DNA of 64,000 nucleotides, taken from the NCBI GenBank assembly GCA_027919835.1, contig JANVFP010000022.1, positions 496,001 to 560,000 of the forward strand, read 5' to 3'. Shown one piece after another: positions 46,427-58,341 of this stretch (position 1 is its first letter; each line of letters opens with the position of its first letter). Made by a program: the position numbers and the translations under genes. The notes below the pieces were generated by a model. It had not been told where the DNA came from and did not search any database. It saw nothing but the letters and a program-made list of their open reading frames with translations. This stretch comes from Lentinula raphanica. Lineage: Eukaryota; Basidiomycota; Agaricomycetes; Agaricales; Omphalotaceae.

Positions 46427-46929
46427 ATGGGCAAAGGTCCGCAATCCTGACTCTTCGTCCAATGAGCACAGACTTATCTACACACTTCCTCTTCTAGTTC
46501 ACGGATCCCTTGCTCGGGCAGGAAAAGTTAAATCACAAACTCCCAAAGTCGAAGCACAGGAGAAGAAAAAGACACCAAAGGGCCGTGCCAAAAAGAGGAT
46601 GCTGTACAACAGACGGTGAGTAGCAGGAAGACTTGTCTGCAGTTATTAGTTCTCATATGCTTTTCTCTCGCAGGTTTGTCAATGTGACTACCCTTCCAGG
46701 AGGCAAACGACGAATGTGAGTGGGCGGTATCTCTGGCTTGACCCTTATTCTTGCTCTTCTGTGATGATACAAGATATCATGCATAGTTCACACTGAAACT
46801 ACTCTGTTGACAAACATTCATCTTACGTCTTTCGCTCCTATCTGATTTTCTCTTCGTCTCTTTCTTGCTCGATTTCGAATGGTTTTACTAATTTCTGCCT
46901 TTAGGAATGCCAACCCAGAAGCCAAGTAG
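46427..46929 (+). CDS. RPS30: 40S ribosomal protein S30 (eS30)
   Basis: Four exons: 46427-46436, 46498-46615, 46674-46715 and 46905-46929, joined exactly in frame. The protein starts [20 protein letters not shown] and goes on [33 protein letters not shown] and NANPEAK. About 64 residues, the usual size for fungal eS30, with no ubiquitin-like N-terminal fusion as in animal FAU. The first coding exon is 10 nt. The third intron (46716-46904, 189 nt) is much longer than the others in this window and holds a candidate box C/D snoRNA. Confidence 0.97.
46755..46850 (+). ncRNA. Candidate box C/D snoRNA in the last intron of RPS30
   Basis: Box C GTGATGA (46761-46767) is a perfect RUGAUGA. Box D' CTGA is at 46793-46796, a C'-like TGTTGAC at 46805-46811, and box D CTGA at 46842-46845. 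The stretch before box D (46827-46841, gtctttcgctcctat) is complementary over 15 nt, with one G-U pair, to the conserved 25S rRNA stretch ATAGGGGCGAAAGAC. The stretch before D' (46781-46791, gcatagttcac) is complementary to 25S GTGAACTATGC. Both rRNA stretches lie near each other in domain II of 25S; they are recalled from known rRNA, not searched. The D-guide target matches the site handled by yeast snR60 and human U80 (inference). No terminal stem directly flanks the boxes. Ribosomal protein introns are the usual host for such RNAs. Confidence 0.72.
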
Positions 46930-47487
46930 AGGATTTTCTTTATCGCTGTTTCATGCATTATGTATCTCGACATGCCCCATCCATAATTCACATGCTGGCA
47001 TTCGCCTCCGACTAATTTTCCTCGAGCTTTCCTAAGGGTACTCCGCCGCCGCTCCCGCAACATCCATTAGCTGAGACTTCAGTACATACCGCAGGACTTT
47101 CATTATTTCACTCGAATACTACGACCATCCGACGAAGATATTGCGCGCTAGAGATATATGATTCTCTGTGAGGCTAGGATATGTTCCAAATGAATTTGTA
47201 GCAGGATGATGTGGCAGTGGATTGAGAATCGAAGGTCAACAGTCTCTATATACCCACAAATTTGGGATCCGCCTCGAGACCGTAGAGCTCTTGGAACTGG
47301 AAGTTCTGCAGACACCCTCAAAGATGAACTCGAATTGATTAGTACTTGCTCAGGATCGTTCTGGATGCATCATTCAACTTCACCTCACACTCGAATGATA
47401 AGTACTGGTGAATAAACGAGCGGTATGTATGTACAAAAAGCAAACTTTGGCCAGCATAAGACATGCGCTCGCGCATGAGAACAAAAA
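46930..47487. other. Tail-to-tail spacer between RPS30 and the Chs7-like gene
   Basis: About 560 bases without a supported gene. Short frames on both strands lack any recognisable domain. Confidence 0.5.
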
Positions 47488-48722
47488 TCAATAATAGGTA
47501 TTGTCCCATGAACCTGCCAGTGATTTTCATTCAGAGGCTAACGGACTTGAAGCGCAAATATACACACCTTCCGTGATAGCTCTCCAGCCAAGAAAAAGAA
47601 GTACAACCGCCGTCGTTTCGAGGATTGTAGCAAGAAATGATCCATCGACTTTACTCCTCGAACTGTCGCATATCACCTTTCCCAGTAAGAACCAAACCAG
47701 CTGACTGAAGATAAAAACAACTCCAGCCAGAATGTAATAAAGCGTCGGGCGTAATTCCTTGAGCATACCAAGGATGACGTATAACATGACAACAAAGTAG
47801 ATTATCGTAGCTCTGGAACGAAGCATATTATTATCAGGAAGGGGTTTTTGAGTGAGGATAAATGCACTTACATGATCGGCCACAGACTGGTCATCACGAA
47901 AAGTGGAACACTTTGCAGTTCACGGGGATTTGAAGATGGCCCAAGTGTTTGAGTGATACCAAGTGCAACATCCAACGCTATGTACAGTGTCCCACCGAAT
48001 ATCAAGAAACAAAAAATATAAAAGGGCTGAGAGGGGTAGATGGGAAATTCAGTTTATTTTGAGATCGTGATGAAGTACACACTGCTAACGACGCCATTGT
48101 TCCATCTTCGACAACCTGTGTTGATATAATTGCATTGGCTAACAGTGCCCAAAAGAGCGTTGCGACAAGAGCGGCATGAATCGCGGTGAGGACCACTAAG
48201 AGGGTGGAACCTTGCTTGAGCAGAGAGCCATTGTTAATGAGTTGAAAGGGTAGAGTGATGAAGTACACGGCTAGCAAGTTCCTTAGTTCTACACGTCCTG
48301 TTCGGTGCAAAAAATAACAAAATGGATAAGCAAGAATCTCCCTTGGAATATTTATTTCACGAACCTACGGCAGCCTTTCTCCTCTCTGTCAGAATGATCA
48401 AACCTACAACGACGATCATACTCAGAGCACAAACGACGATGTTGGCAATGTTTCCAACACTCCCATCGCTGCCTACCCTTGGTATACCGCACTCGGGATT
48501 GACTCCTACAGGCGCACTGGTCGCGTCAGAAGATACGCCCGAAAGGATACTTGAAAGATTGGAATTCTCTGAAAGTTGCCGATAGAATAGATTACACCTT
48601 CACAGACCGCCCCGTCTCAAGTCAAACAATGGCAGGTTGACAGTGTTTCTTGAATTGGATACATACCATGTGTATGAAGGAACGTTGGCACAGATATCAC
48701 CAAAATCACCAAAGCGAGACAT
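47488..48722 (-). CDS. CHS7: Chs7-like chitin synthase export chaperone
   Basis: ER membrane protein needed for export of a class of chitin synthase in yeast (Chs3 by Chs7). Starts MSRFGDFGDICANVPSYTW at 48722 and ends TEGSWDNTYY at 47488, in about five exons. The N-terminal Cys-containing luminal part is followed by about seven membrane helices: IANIVVCALSMIVVVGLIIL, AVGRVELRNLLAVYFITLP (the family's AVGR.E motif), LVVLTAIHAALVATLFWALL, then TQVVEDGTMASL (matching the family's Q.YEDGT.LSL), FYIFCFLIFGGTLYIALDVA and VVMLYVILGMLKELRPTLYY. The last exon is separated by a 53-nt intron that restores the short charged tail. The sequence is clearly more divergent than typical Chs7, so it may be a paralog rather than the main chaperone. 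Confidence 0.8.
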
Positions 48723-51003
48723 TTTGACGCATGAAAGCTTGGATATAAAATAAAAAACTTTCTGCTGCAGCCTGCTGCTCAGTCCCTAGAATCTGAACTT
48801 GAAGTGCTTGTTGTCAAGGAGGAAAGGATAAATGAAATGTTCGATGAATGTTATCACACGTGAATCCGACTCTGCGCCGGCGGCACTTTCCTATTGGTTT
48901 CCCACTGTGTACTTACGTAAACGGTTGACTCTCAGGGCTTCAGCCTCTTGTGCTCTCTCTGATCTCATCCTCTGACCATTCAACGTCAACACTTCGCCCT
49001 CCAAGCTCGACGTGTATCTCCCAAACGACTCGCAATAGTAACCATAAGTAATCAAAGCACCAGTACCGATACTACAGTCGGTTTGTTCCGAACATTCGAA
49101 TTTCGGAATCGATGAAAACATGCAATGCACATGTCAGTCTTTTCCCAATTTCTTCCGAGTTAATGAGAACTAGACATAATACAAACACCTGTCCTATTTT
49201 CAAGGAGCAACTCGGAAGGCGTATCAGTGACCCGGTATACGGGAAGCAATGGGCTATCATGTATCATGTAAGTACTTCCTATGAACTCGATCGTGCTTCA
49301 AGATTAATGATATGATCAGAAGGAATCGCGAGTACTACAGTGTAAGCTGACATCGACGATCATTCGTAGTTTCGCGGGAAGGTCAGTGAAGAGCTGCAGG
49401 AACTTGCAGGAAGCATAGCAGTAAGTGCTCAAGTTATTTCGAGATTATACGACATGCCATGGGATAAGCCTATCATCAGCAGATATGCTTAATGTCAAGT
49501 AATCAATGAACATGACTCGATATGCAGTCGCACAAAGAGCTCAAAACTCGAAAGACCATCAAAAGAAGGACTGTGATCTCGTAGTGATGGTAGTGGTCGT
49601 GTCAAGGTGCATAAAATTATCCTGGATCAACATCTAAACGTCATGAACTATGTATCATATTTCAGACATTGAGATTTGTACTTCGCAGGCCAAACGGGGA
49701 TGAACCTTGTTCAAGATCAACTCTTCTCAAATTTCTAGCTGGTCCTCCTCGGATTTGCGGTAATTGGACGATTCACAGCAATGATTGTAAAACAGCGCTC
49801 TCGCGTCCCTTTCCTACTTGTCGCATTCAAGCCTCTCCGGAATTCGATAAGCCCAGAGCTGTTCACGAGCATGTCTTACTAACAAACACCAATTTGAATA
49901 TTCGTCTCGCATCACGATGTTCCCGCTTTGCACTGTTGGGAATCAGAAACGGCGATCCCGAGTTTCTCTCTCACTCATGCACCGGTGAGTTCTCAGAGTG
50001 AAGGTTAACAGACACGGATACTTACACCGCTCGATCACAGAATATCTGAGTTCTCTGTGCGCCCACTAGTATCAAACATGTTGCGAGCACGCTGCAAAGG
50101 AACATGTCGAGAGGGCTTGTTTTGGGACTTGAAAACACTTCATTGATGAAATGAATATTTTTTTCCCAAGTTTATATATCTCACTGAGTAATCAAACCAC
50201 AGGTCCTCTCCCGCTACGGGGCCGAGCCTACAACACATGCGATGAAGCATTCAGTGTTCACTGATAAATGTTATTGTCAAATGAACGCCTGCGGTTTATT
50301 CCAGTTGATTCCTCGCGTTGACGCTATTTCCATGGAGTCATGGACGTTTGAATGTCACTATGTAGTATGTATCAAGTTTTTGTTCTAGAAAGCTGACTCC
50401 TGAGCTGTACTATTCGTGCCGATTGGCGGGTATTGAGCTACTCTGCCTCGTCAGAATCAGGAAGACTGATTCACAATCTGTGATGAAATGAACGATGAAA
50501 ATGGATGAGCGGTGAAGATACGGGGAAACTTGACCTTCATCGCCTGATTCGCCTATGGAGTGAGCGAGATACTATAGAAACGGAAAAAGACGCTGACGGG
50601 CTCAGTGACTGTAATTACTTATAGTATCCAAGCAAGGATAGGGTAAAAGGGGATCTGCAAGAGATAGCACTGGACCGTACTGGTCTGCGGGAGTTGAGAG
50701 AGGGACGATAGCTGAAAGCGGGAGGCTCAGGAGAACTCAGGAGGCTGGAACCAATGAATCGGCAGGCAATGCTCAAATATTCGACTTTCTCAATCAATTC
50801 CACATCACTACGTACCGACATCTGCCCTTCTCTTACTGAAGAACATTAATATCTCCCCGAGTGTCGTGACCGAGCTTGGGTTTTTCCAACGGTCACACTG
50901 TTAAGGAACAGTCATACCCAAAACAGAAGGCGAAGCATAACTCAAGCAATCAATTGTCTGCAAATTACCCGAACACGGGCTTCTCCCATTACCACCATCT
51001 ACT
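48723..51003. other. Gene-poor 2.3-kb region
   Basis: No supported gene in about 2.3 kb. The two best frames are a minus-strand one at 48891-49130 (contains LITYGYYCESFGRYTSSLEG and GQRMRSERAQEAEALRVNRL) and a plus-strand one at 49669-50001 (contains LAGPPRICGNWTIH). Neither matches a family I recognise, and neither links to neighbours with good splice sites over more than one exon. They may be remnants or parts of a small lineage-specific gene. No tRNA or terminal inverted repeats were noticed. Confidence 0.4.
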
Positions 51004-54000
51004 ATGGATTCAGATATCCAGCAGAGCTCCTCCACAACGTCTGCATCGACCGCAGTGGCCCCGTAAGTCGTTTCATCCGTTGACGCTCATATTCTCATTG
51101 CGTTCCAGTCAAATTCGGTCTCGTATCACCGTCGTCTGTGCTGAGGCATGTCTACTGGGAAAATATACCGCTCTTTCCTAACTTTCCTCACAGTGCAAAC
51201 GTTTAAAACTCAAATGTGACCGTCGGAATCCATGTGGAAGTTGCCAGAAACGCGACACCGTTTCACGATGTATATACTCTCCTGCAGCTGCTGAAAAAGT
51301 GTACGCTTCACTACTCGCTTGAACTTGGATCTTTGACAACATACTTCACAGAGACTTACATTCACTCAATAACCGACTCATCCAAGTCGAAGCCACGTTG
51401 GCTCAGCTCACGTCTGGCCAGTTCATGCCATCTTATCCATTCTCCAATTCATCATCTTCAAACGGCGCTCCTCCTCCCACCGCGACATCTCCAATCGCTG
51501 CTCTCAACCCACCTACCATACAACACTCCTCGCTTGCAATCCCGCTAGAAGAAATAAGTGGCACCTGGCTAAACGAGTTTGACCTCGGTTTCAGTCTACC
51601 CGCCGAATATTCTAAAGATGACCTCGCAACTGTCAAAGTCGAACCCCATCCCGTGGATATCCCTAATTCGCTTTCCGGAGACTACGATGATTTTGATATG
51701 ACAGACAGACCAGGCACCTCATCCTCATCCTCTTCATCTGTCAATCAAGCCCCCACGACCTCGGTAGCCTCTCCCAATCTCGCATCCCTTTCGATCTCCT
51801 CTCCTATCGGATATGTCCAACTTCCACCCAGTAGTCTATACTACTCCTCCTCACCACCTTTCTCGTCACCGACAAATACACCCCAACTAACACCCGCGTT
51901 GATTGCGTTGCTCCCGTCATTGAACACGTATCTCCCTACCCGCCAAGTTTCTCCGCAACTTTCGTTGCTTACCTATCTTACCCTTGCGGAAGAGTCGTCA
52001 GCGCATACGTATCCTTTCCTGAATTGGAAGACACTGCGAGAACGTGCGTTGGAATTATTGATGAATGCCCGTCCTTCCTCGTCCTCTCCAGCGTCGAATG
52101 CGAGGGACAAAGAGATGGCTCGAGAGAAGGATAGGGAGATGGAGCGAGATAAGAAGGAGAGGGATGTTGCCCAAGCGAGACAGCTGTTCATGGGATCTTC
52201 ATCTTCTAGAAGACCGGTGTTTGGTAATTCTGGTAGTATGCTGGACGTCACCATGGAGGATTTTTCATCGCAACCTCCTCGGTCCCTCTACCGCTCTGAA
52301 ACCTCAGAGGATGATGGTGGGCGATCATCTGCTTCATCCAAAGTAGTCGAGGGAATACCTTTCTTCGCGGTTCTATGTGCAGCTATCGCACTAGGTGCCC
52401 TCGAAGCAGAAAAGCGAGCTTCAAAGGTGGTCGGGAGAGATGATAACCAAAAAGGAGCAAGTAAACCTCGGAGCAAACCCAAGTCGTCCCCGGATTCTCT
52501 GTATTGGTATTGTCTTTGTAACCAAGCTATCGGTGTATGGGATGCATCTGTAGCTGTGGCTCCGGTACTCAACGAAGCATCACCCACTTCGACCGACAGC
52601 AACGATAATAGGCAGGCGAAAGAGGATCAACAGCACGAGATGGACTACATAACCTCCTGCTTACTGCAACTGACCTTTCTGTCGAAGGAAGGCTTGAATG
52701 ACAACGCTGTGGCTGATTCTGTTAAATTATCGACGAAGGAGCAGGATTGCTCGCCAAGGAAAGGTTCTAGTTCTTCTAAAGATTTGCCAAAACTCCAAAT
52801 CGCCAAAGGAGTCGCTGCAGTCATGTTTCCCTTGGTAAGTCCACAGTTATGAATAGAATGCCTCACGATCTACTAACACGTAGACACTGTCAGGTTGGCA
52901 AACTCGTGAACTATGCTCGACAAATGTTCTTGAACAAGGATCCAGAGGATATGGGCTTTTCACAAGCAGAAACTGGATTCTCTACATCACAGAATTCGAC
53001 TGTCAGTGGTCTACCTCCGGGCACAAAGAAGGCCAGGAGTAACAGCAAGCTGAGCGATTCTTCTACATCGGCAAATCTGTCAGCTTCGAAAGCTGTTAGG
53101 GAGTCACGGTACACTCTATACGAAGCAGAGATCAGACGTCGAGCCTGGTGGACTATCATGTATTACGATCTGTACGTTCTCGTCCTGGAACTTCGATCAG
53201 AAATGCTGAAGTAGTCGCTCTCTTACAGGTTCGTATCGGACATTATGAACCAGCCTCCGCTTATTGCCGACAATTCTTTCAACACAAAACCACCAGTGGC
53301 AAACGTTGATGAGAAAGCGTTCGGTCCTACGTCGACTCGGATTCCTGCTCCAGCTGATGGTGGTGAAGACGGAAGTGGGTACAGTAAGGATGGCATGAGA
53401 TATTTCGAAATCCGAACAAGGTAAGTTCTCAGTCATTTGGACATACCTTCAGCTGATGTTGATGTCTATTCAGGCTCACGATGTTGGTGCGAAGCATCAA
53501 ACGAAGAATGAACACACCAGAGTTTGGACACGCCCAAGTCCGCACGTCTTATTACGGGGCTTGTTCCAACGGCCATTGCTACTCTATAGACCAAGCGGCG
53601 TCCATGGAGGCTGAAGTTCGGGCTTGGTTGAATGACCTTCCTGCTTACTATCAGCTTGATGGTGACATTAACCGCAACACAACTGGTGCGGAACCGACAC
53701 TTATTGCCCAACGTTGTGAAGTAGCGATGACCGCACATCGATTAGTGCTGAGAGTGTATCTGCCGTTTTTGAAGAAACATGCAGCAGGCGTTCCGCACCA
53801 AGCCAGCCTTGGCAGTGTCAACGCTGCACATGGTATTATGAAAGCGGCGATGGCGCTTTCGGAGCTATGGAAACAGCAAGGATCATCGATACCGTCTTCT
53901 CTTACTCCTGCCCTTTTCGACTTTTATCCGTTCTCGAGATGCGTCTTTGATGCTGCAGTCGTTTGTGCGCATGCTGTGATCAAGCAACCTTCTACTGTGT

Positions 54001-55643
54001 GGGCCGCAACGGCTATGGAGGATGTTGACGTTGCACTAGGAATCTTAAAGGGCATCCCCGCATCCAGATTTGGCTCTGGCGTCGGTGCTGCCTATGTCGT
54101 CAGCTCATCAGACTGCATACGAATCGTAGAGGCGCTCAAGTCGAATGCTGAAGGCGGAGAAGGATCACGTAGAGGTGCAAGTCCCAACGTTCCATCAAAG
54201 CGTAAACACCACGAAGTCGATGATCATCGTAGTTCTTCACCACCTCCTACTCCTGCCTATGTGTATCCCACGGTGTCGACCACTGCTATTTCCCCATCTG
54301 GTCAAGAATTCCCACAGACTTCACCATCTGCAACCCATATGCAATCTAGACGCCAATTGCCTTTCGCCGTCGTTGACAAAGGAAAGATTGACCCAAGTTC
54401 GACGTCTCCGAAAGGGAGCGATAAAGACAAAAAGGTCAAGAAAAATTATCCAGTCGTCGGTGTGCGGAAAAGGGCGCCAAAGGATAACTTGCCTTTTGCC
54501 CAGGTTCCTGTAGTGCAGCCTCCCAATATGATCTCGAATACTTCGACAACACTCCCAGGTAGCCGGCGACAGTCTGTGAGCACCCCTGTGGCTGAGAAAC
54601 CGAACCCTGTAAGTGTTTCTGGTCGAACGATGTATCCCACTTCGCATCAGCCAACCTCCGCTGCAACTCAACCCCCGCCATTCCAATCACCCAATATACC
54701 ACAGCTCCAGGCAGCAGCAGCACAGGAACAGTTCGCCTATCGTTCCAGATCATCTTCGCTTTCACAGGATCCTCGCCTTCATATGCAGAGACCAAGGCGA
54801 GACTCGACACTGTCTACTTCTACCGATTATCCTATGGCAACTCATGCGCCGCCCGAGGACGAGCATGCAGTTTTGTCTGCTTCGTCTGGTTCTCCGCAAA
54901 ACACGATTTCTCCAGAAATGCATCTAGGATCGTCTATCTCGTCGCGGCAGCATAATGTTCAGCAGGCTTACGTTGAGTCTCCGACATCTTATGACACTCC
55001 ACTTGACCAGAATGCTTCATTTGAATACCCTTTCCATCAGCAGTCTGCTGTCGAAGCGTTCAATAATACACGGAGTAGTTCACTGAATGCTGCAACGGAC
55101 GCTTATCCTTCATCATCCAACTCGTATGGCACTGCCAGCTCCTCTGGCGGAGCAATGCCTACGAGTTCACCTGGTTCATCGTACACAAATCCTGCCAGCG
55201 CGGTGGCCTACAGTCCGCAAACTCACCAGACCAATTCCTCTTCATTCAATCAGAAAAACAATGCCCCCCAATCGAGAGGGTATTACGACACTACTGGCAT
55301 GTATGAAAACTACAACAACCCTTCCGGTGCTGCTCAGGCTGGAATCATGCATGGGGATATGGTTCAATCGGTCATCTCTGGAACAATGGATGACTCGATG
55401 ATGTTTGATCAGGTTTCGTATGATATCAAACCCTCGATGGAAGAGTTGAACGATCAGCATCGGCAACATACATACCAAGCTTACAACTCCGATCATCGTT
55501 CTCAATCCCAGTTACACAACGCAGTCTCTTCCTCTCAGGTGTGGACCACATTACCACAAACTGGCCATGTACCAGACGGTGCGACTTCTTATTGGAGTGA
55601 TACTAGTATCCCTCCCGATAATCGACCGTTCTATCAGACATAG
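51004..55643 (+). CDS. Zn2Cys6 transcription factor 2 (large, Ser/Gln-rich C-terminus)
   Basis: Starts MDSDIQQSSSTTSASTAVAP at 51004. After two introns the zinc cluster reads CAECKRLKLKCDRRNPCGSC, then QKRDTVSRC: all six cysteines are present. The intron that splits it (51146-51193, 48 nt) has a GC donor and is needed to place Cys2 exactly; a GT donor does not work. Next comes a dimerisation-like helix (DLHSLNNRLIQVEATLAQL), a long Ser/Pro stretch and the fungal_trans domain: IPFFAVLCAAIALGALEAEK, YTLYEAEIRRRAWWTIMYYD, SDIMNQPPLIADNSFNTKPP and VRAWLNDLPAYYQLDGDINR. The last exon runs 720 codons to 55643, with a Ser/Gln/Tyr-rich tail likely to be an activation region. Its regulon cannot be read from the sequence; the neighbours are a dehydrogenase and a secreted protein. 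The architecture resembles mid-size mushroom regulators with no fixed role. Confidence 0.88.
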
Positions 55644-56395
55644 TCTGCGAGACGATCAACTCATTTCCTTGCTTGTTATTTGTTTCATTTTCGCCTTCAT
55701 CTATTCTATGTCGCTCGCAGCTTTTTGCTCAGCACGTTCCCTTCTCGATCTCTCGTTTCTGGATATTGTAGTGTCATCGTTCACAATCTGGAACTGTACC
55801 TCTACCCAATGATTATATATATCTCGGATCAGGATTTTTTATTCTTTCTTCATGCCTTTCACGACAACTGTTTTGTCTACTGTGTTTTCCAACATAGAAT
55901 TCTTGTAGTACCGCAAATTACAATGCAAAAGTTTAAAGTTGAAAACGGCATTTGTTGTGCAACAAATAAGTCAAGCGCCCGAGGCTCAAGGAGCGCTCAA
56001 ACCTTGCCTCCAGTCCACCAGCATTCATTCAATCCGAAGTACAAATTGAAATGGATCCTACCTAGATGCTACCCACGTTTTGATCCAATGGCGAGCCAGG
56101 GACCACGACCTTCGACGAGCGAGCCTCGTGTACGTTAGGCTTTCACCACCATCCAGCCGTATCCTTCATACGTAGTACGGGAGATTTACATTTCCCTCGT
56201 GTAGAACGCTGCATCCACACCTACAAGATTCAGTCGGCTGTTTAATGTGAAGCTTTGGAGTCCGGATGATACAACAACCACGATGGCTCATGATCTCGAG
56301 TGGGCGGCTTGACGTCCGCTCGAGCATATTAAAGAGCATCCGAATTCTCTCTTCAATCCCCTCCACCTCTGTTTCCTACACCCTTCGTTGCCCAG
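55644..56395. other. Intergenic sequence between Zn2Cys6 gene 2 and the dehydrogenase
   Basis: About 750 bases. The first 150 are T-rich and probably 3' UTR. An open frame at 55680-56138 is not supported by any domain. Nothing else is recognised. Confidence 0.5.
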
Positions 56396-57695
56396 ATGAC
56401 ATCTTCGCCCAAAGCAAAGTCTCGTTTTCGCAAGGCTGTCTGCAGCCTCGCACAGAAATTCCATACACATGAGCACCCAGGAGAGAAAGTAGTAGAGTGG
56501 AAGTTTGATGCTGCTGGGCCTCTCCCTACCTCCATTGACTCGACGTCACTTCGAAGTAAGTATCAGGCTGTAACTCTTTGGATTAGTGCCACAATAACAC
56601 TTCTCATGTATCAGATAAAGTGGCATTGATAACAGGATCCTCCAAGTCGATCGGTGCATCCATAGCCAAGACACTTGCTGCACAAGGTGCATTCGTGGTC
56701 ATAAATTACGCGAAGGATAGCAAGAGTGCAGAGGAGGTTGCACAACAAATTAATTATGCAGCTATCACCTCGACCTCGGATTTGGCTTCCGGTTCACTAC
56801 CCAGCGATCATCGAGAAAATGGCGAGAATGGGGAAGTCGAACATCCTCAATCGCAGCCCCAACATCAGGCCATTGTAATCAAGGCCGATTCTTCCACAAT
56901 TTCCGGTGGCCAGCATTTGCTGCAAGAAACTTTACGGATATTTGGGCGTTTGGATATCTTGATTCTAAGCGCAGGACTCATGGGAAGCAAGTCTCTGAGT
57001 GAGATAGACGAGGCATTTTTCGACGCACACTTCGATTTCAACGTGAAGGCCCCATTATTCTTGGTGAAAGCAGCAGCGGAAGTCATGGCGCGACGTAAGC
57101 CATCTCGCTGTTTTACGCAGTAGTATCTGGTCTGATTATTTCGCAGCTGGTGGGCGAATTATCTTCCTTTCCACGAGTTTGACTGCGGCAAGTAGTGAGT
57201 AAGAGTTGTCCCATCGCATTGACAGCTCGGGCAGATGCTCATGCTTGGTCATTTAGCATTGCTTCCCAATGCTCTTTGCTATGTAGCCAGTAAAGGTAAT
57301 CCCGAAATCTACTGATGTTCGAGAGTCCTTCTCATTGATCGCCTCACTTTTCAAATTGACAGGTGCCATTGAACAAATCACGCGTGTGCTGGCAAAAGAC
57401 CTTGGAACTCGCGGTTTCACCGTGAATACCATCGCTCCAGGGCCAGTGAACACTGCACTTTTCAGAGCGGGTACACCACAGCATGTCATTGACAATATAG
57501 CTGCACAAATACCCACACATCGTATCGCCGAACCAGAAGATATTGCACCTATCGTGGCTTTTCTTGCTAGTCCAGCAGCGCAGTGGATAAATGGTCAGAT
57601 CCTTGGAGTCAATGGGGTGAGTCAGTGTTACGCTTGGTGTAATGCACGAAACTAAATCACCTCTTCGCGATATCTGGCAGGGTTACGTTGTATAG
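56396..57695 (+). CDS. Short-chain dehydrogenase/reductase
   Basis: Classical SDR, NAD(P)H-dependent. Starts MTSSPKAKSRFRKAVCSLAQ at 56396, ends GGYVV at 57695, with six exons and about 330 residues. The cofactor motif is TGSSKSIGASIA (the usual second Gly, as in TGSSRGIG, is Ser here). A 40-residue Ser/Gln-rich insert (about 56760-56870) lies between beta-2 and alpha-3. LSAGLMG stands where NAG is usual. The catalytic Ser is in RIIFLSTSLTAAS and the Tyr/Lys pair in CYVASKGAIEQ. RGFTVNTIAPGPVNT and the end INGQILGVNGG are typical. The N-terminal 45 residues before the fold are an extension. The substrate cannot be predicted, and the changed glycine motif deserves attention. Closest by pattern are the SDRs near 3-oxoacyl-ACP reductase. 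Confidence 0.9.
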
Positions 57696-58341
57696 AACAT
57701 GTACTACCTGGATCCGGCATAGCTATAATGTGAGCATATCGTTGGTTCTTATCAAATGTGTTTACTCATAGTCTTCGCGGGATCAACTCCTAATATTACA
57801 GTATTCTGTTTTCTGCATAATATTGTTATCCGCCTTAGAGCCTCTCACAAGTAAGTACTGAGTCGAACGTTGGAGCTGCAGACAAATATAGCTTATAACG
57901 CCATCTTTTGCTACTCACTTCACTGTGATAAAAACGTTCAACCTCGTTCAACCCGAAGGCTAACCTTTCCGAGGCGCCCTTATGACTCTCAGTCCATGTG
58001 AATCAGCATACTTCCAGGCGAAAAGAAGAACAGCGCATATCAAGGTAGTGATGGCTTGTACCATTTCTGGTAGCTTCCAGCTTGTGCTACAGGGCAATTG
58101 TCACATGGAATGCCCCTAGCTATGGCTGCAAACGTTCGACAGAAGACAGTTAGTGGTTACATCAATTCTCATTTCCAGTAGGAAACTGGCACGATCATTA
58201 GGATTGACTTACTCGTCGAAGTTCGAGTCTTCCTTCTTACGATATCAGATGCTTTTGACCTTGTCCGGCGTCCGCTATATAGGCGTGGTTGCTACTATCA
58301 AACGCCATTTGGGCTGCCCTGCAACAGCACAATCGCATATC
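57696..58341. other. Intergenic sequence
   Basis: About 645 bases between the dehydrogenase and the secreted protein. One frame at 58153 runs into the next gene but starts with no signal. No gene called. Confidence 0.5.

Noticed and set aside
46616..46673. A second snoRNA in the shorter RPS30 intron
   Set aside because: 58 nt is too short, and no C box is present.
55680..56138. 152-codon open frame after Zn2Cys6 gene 2
   Set aside because: Overlaps the probable 3' UTR, with no domain and composition unlike neighbouring coding DNA.
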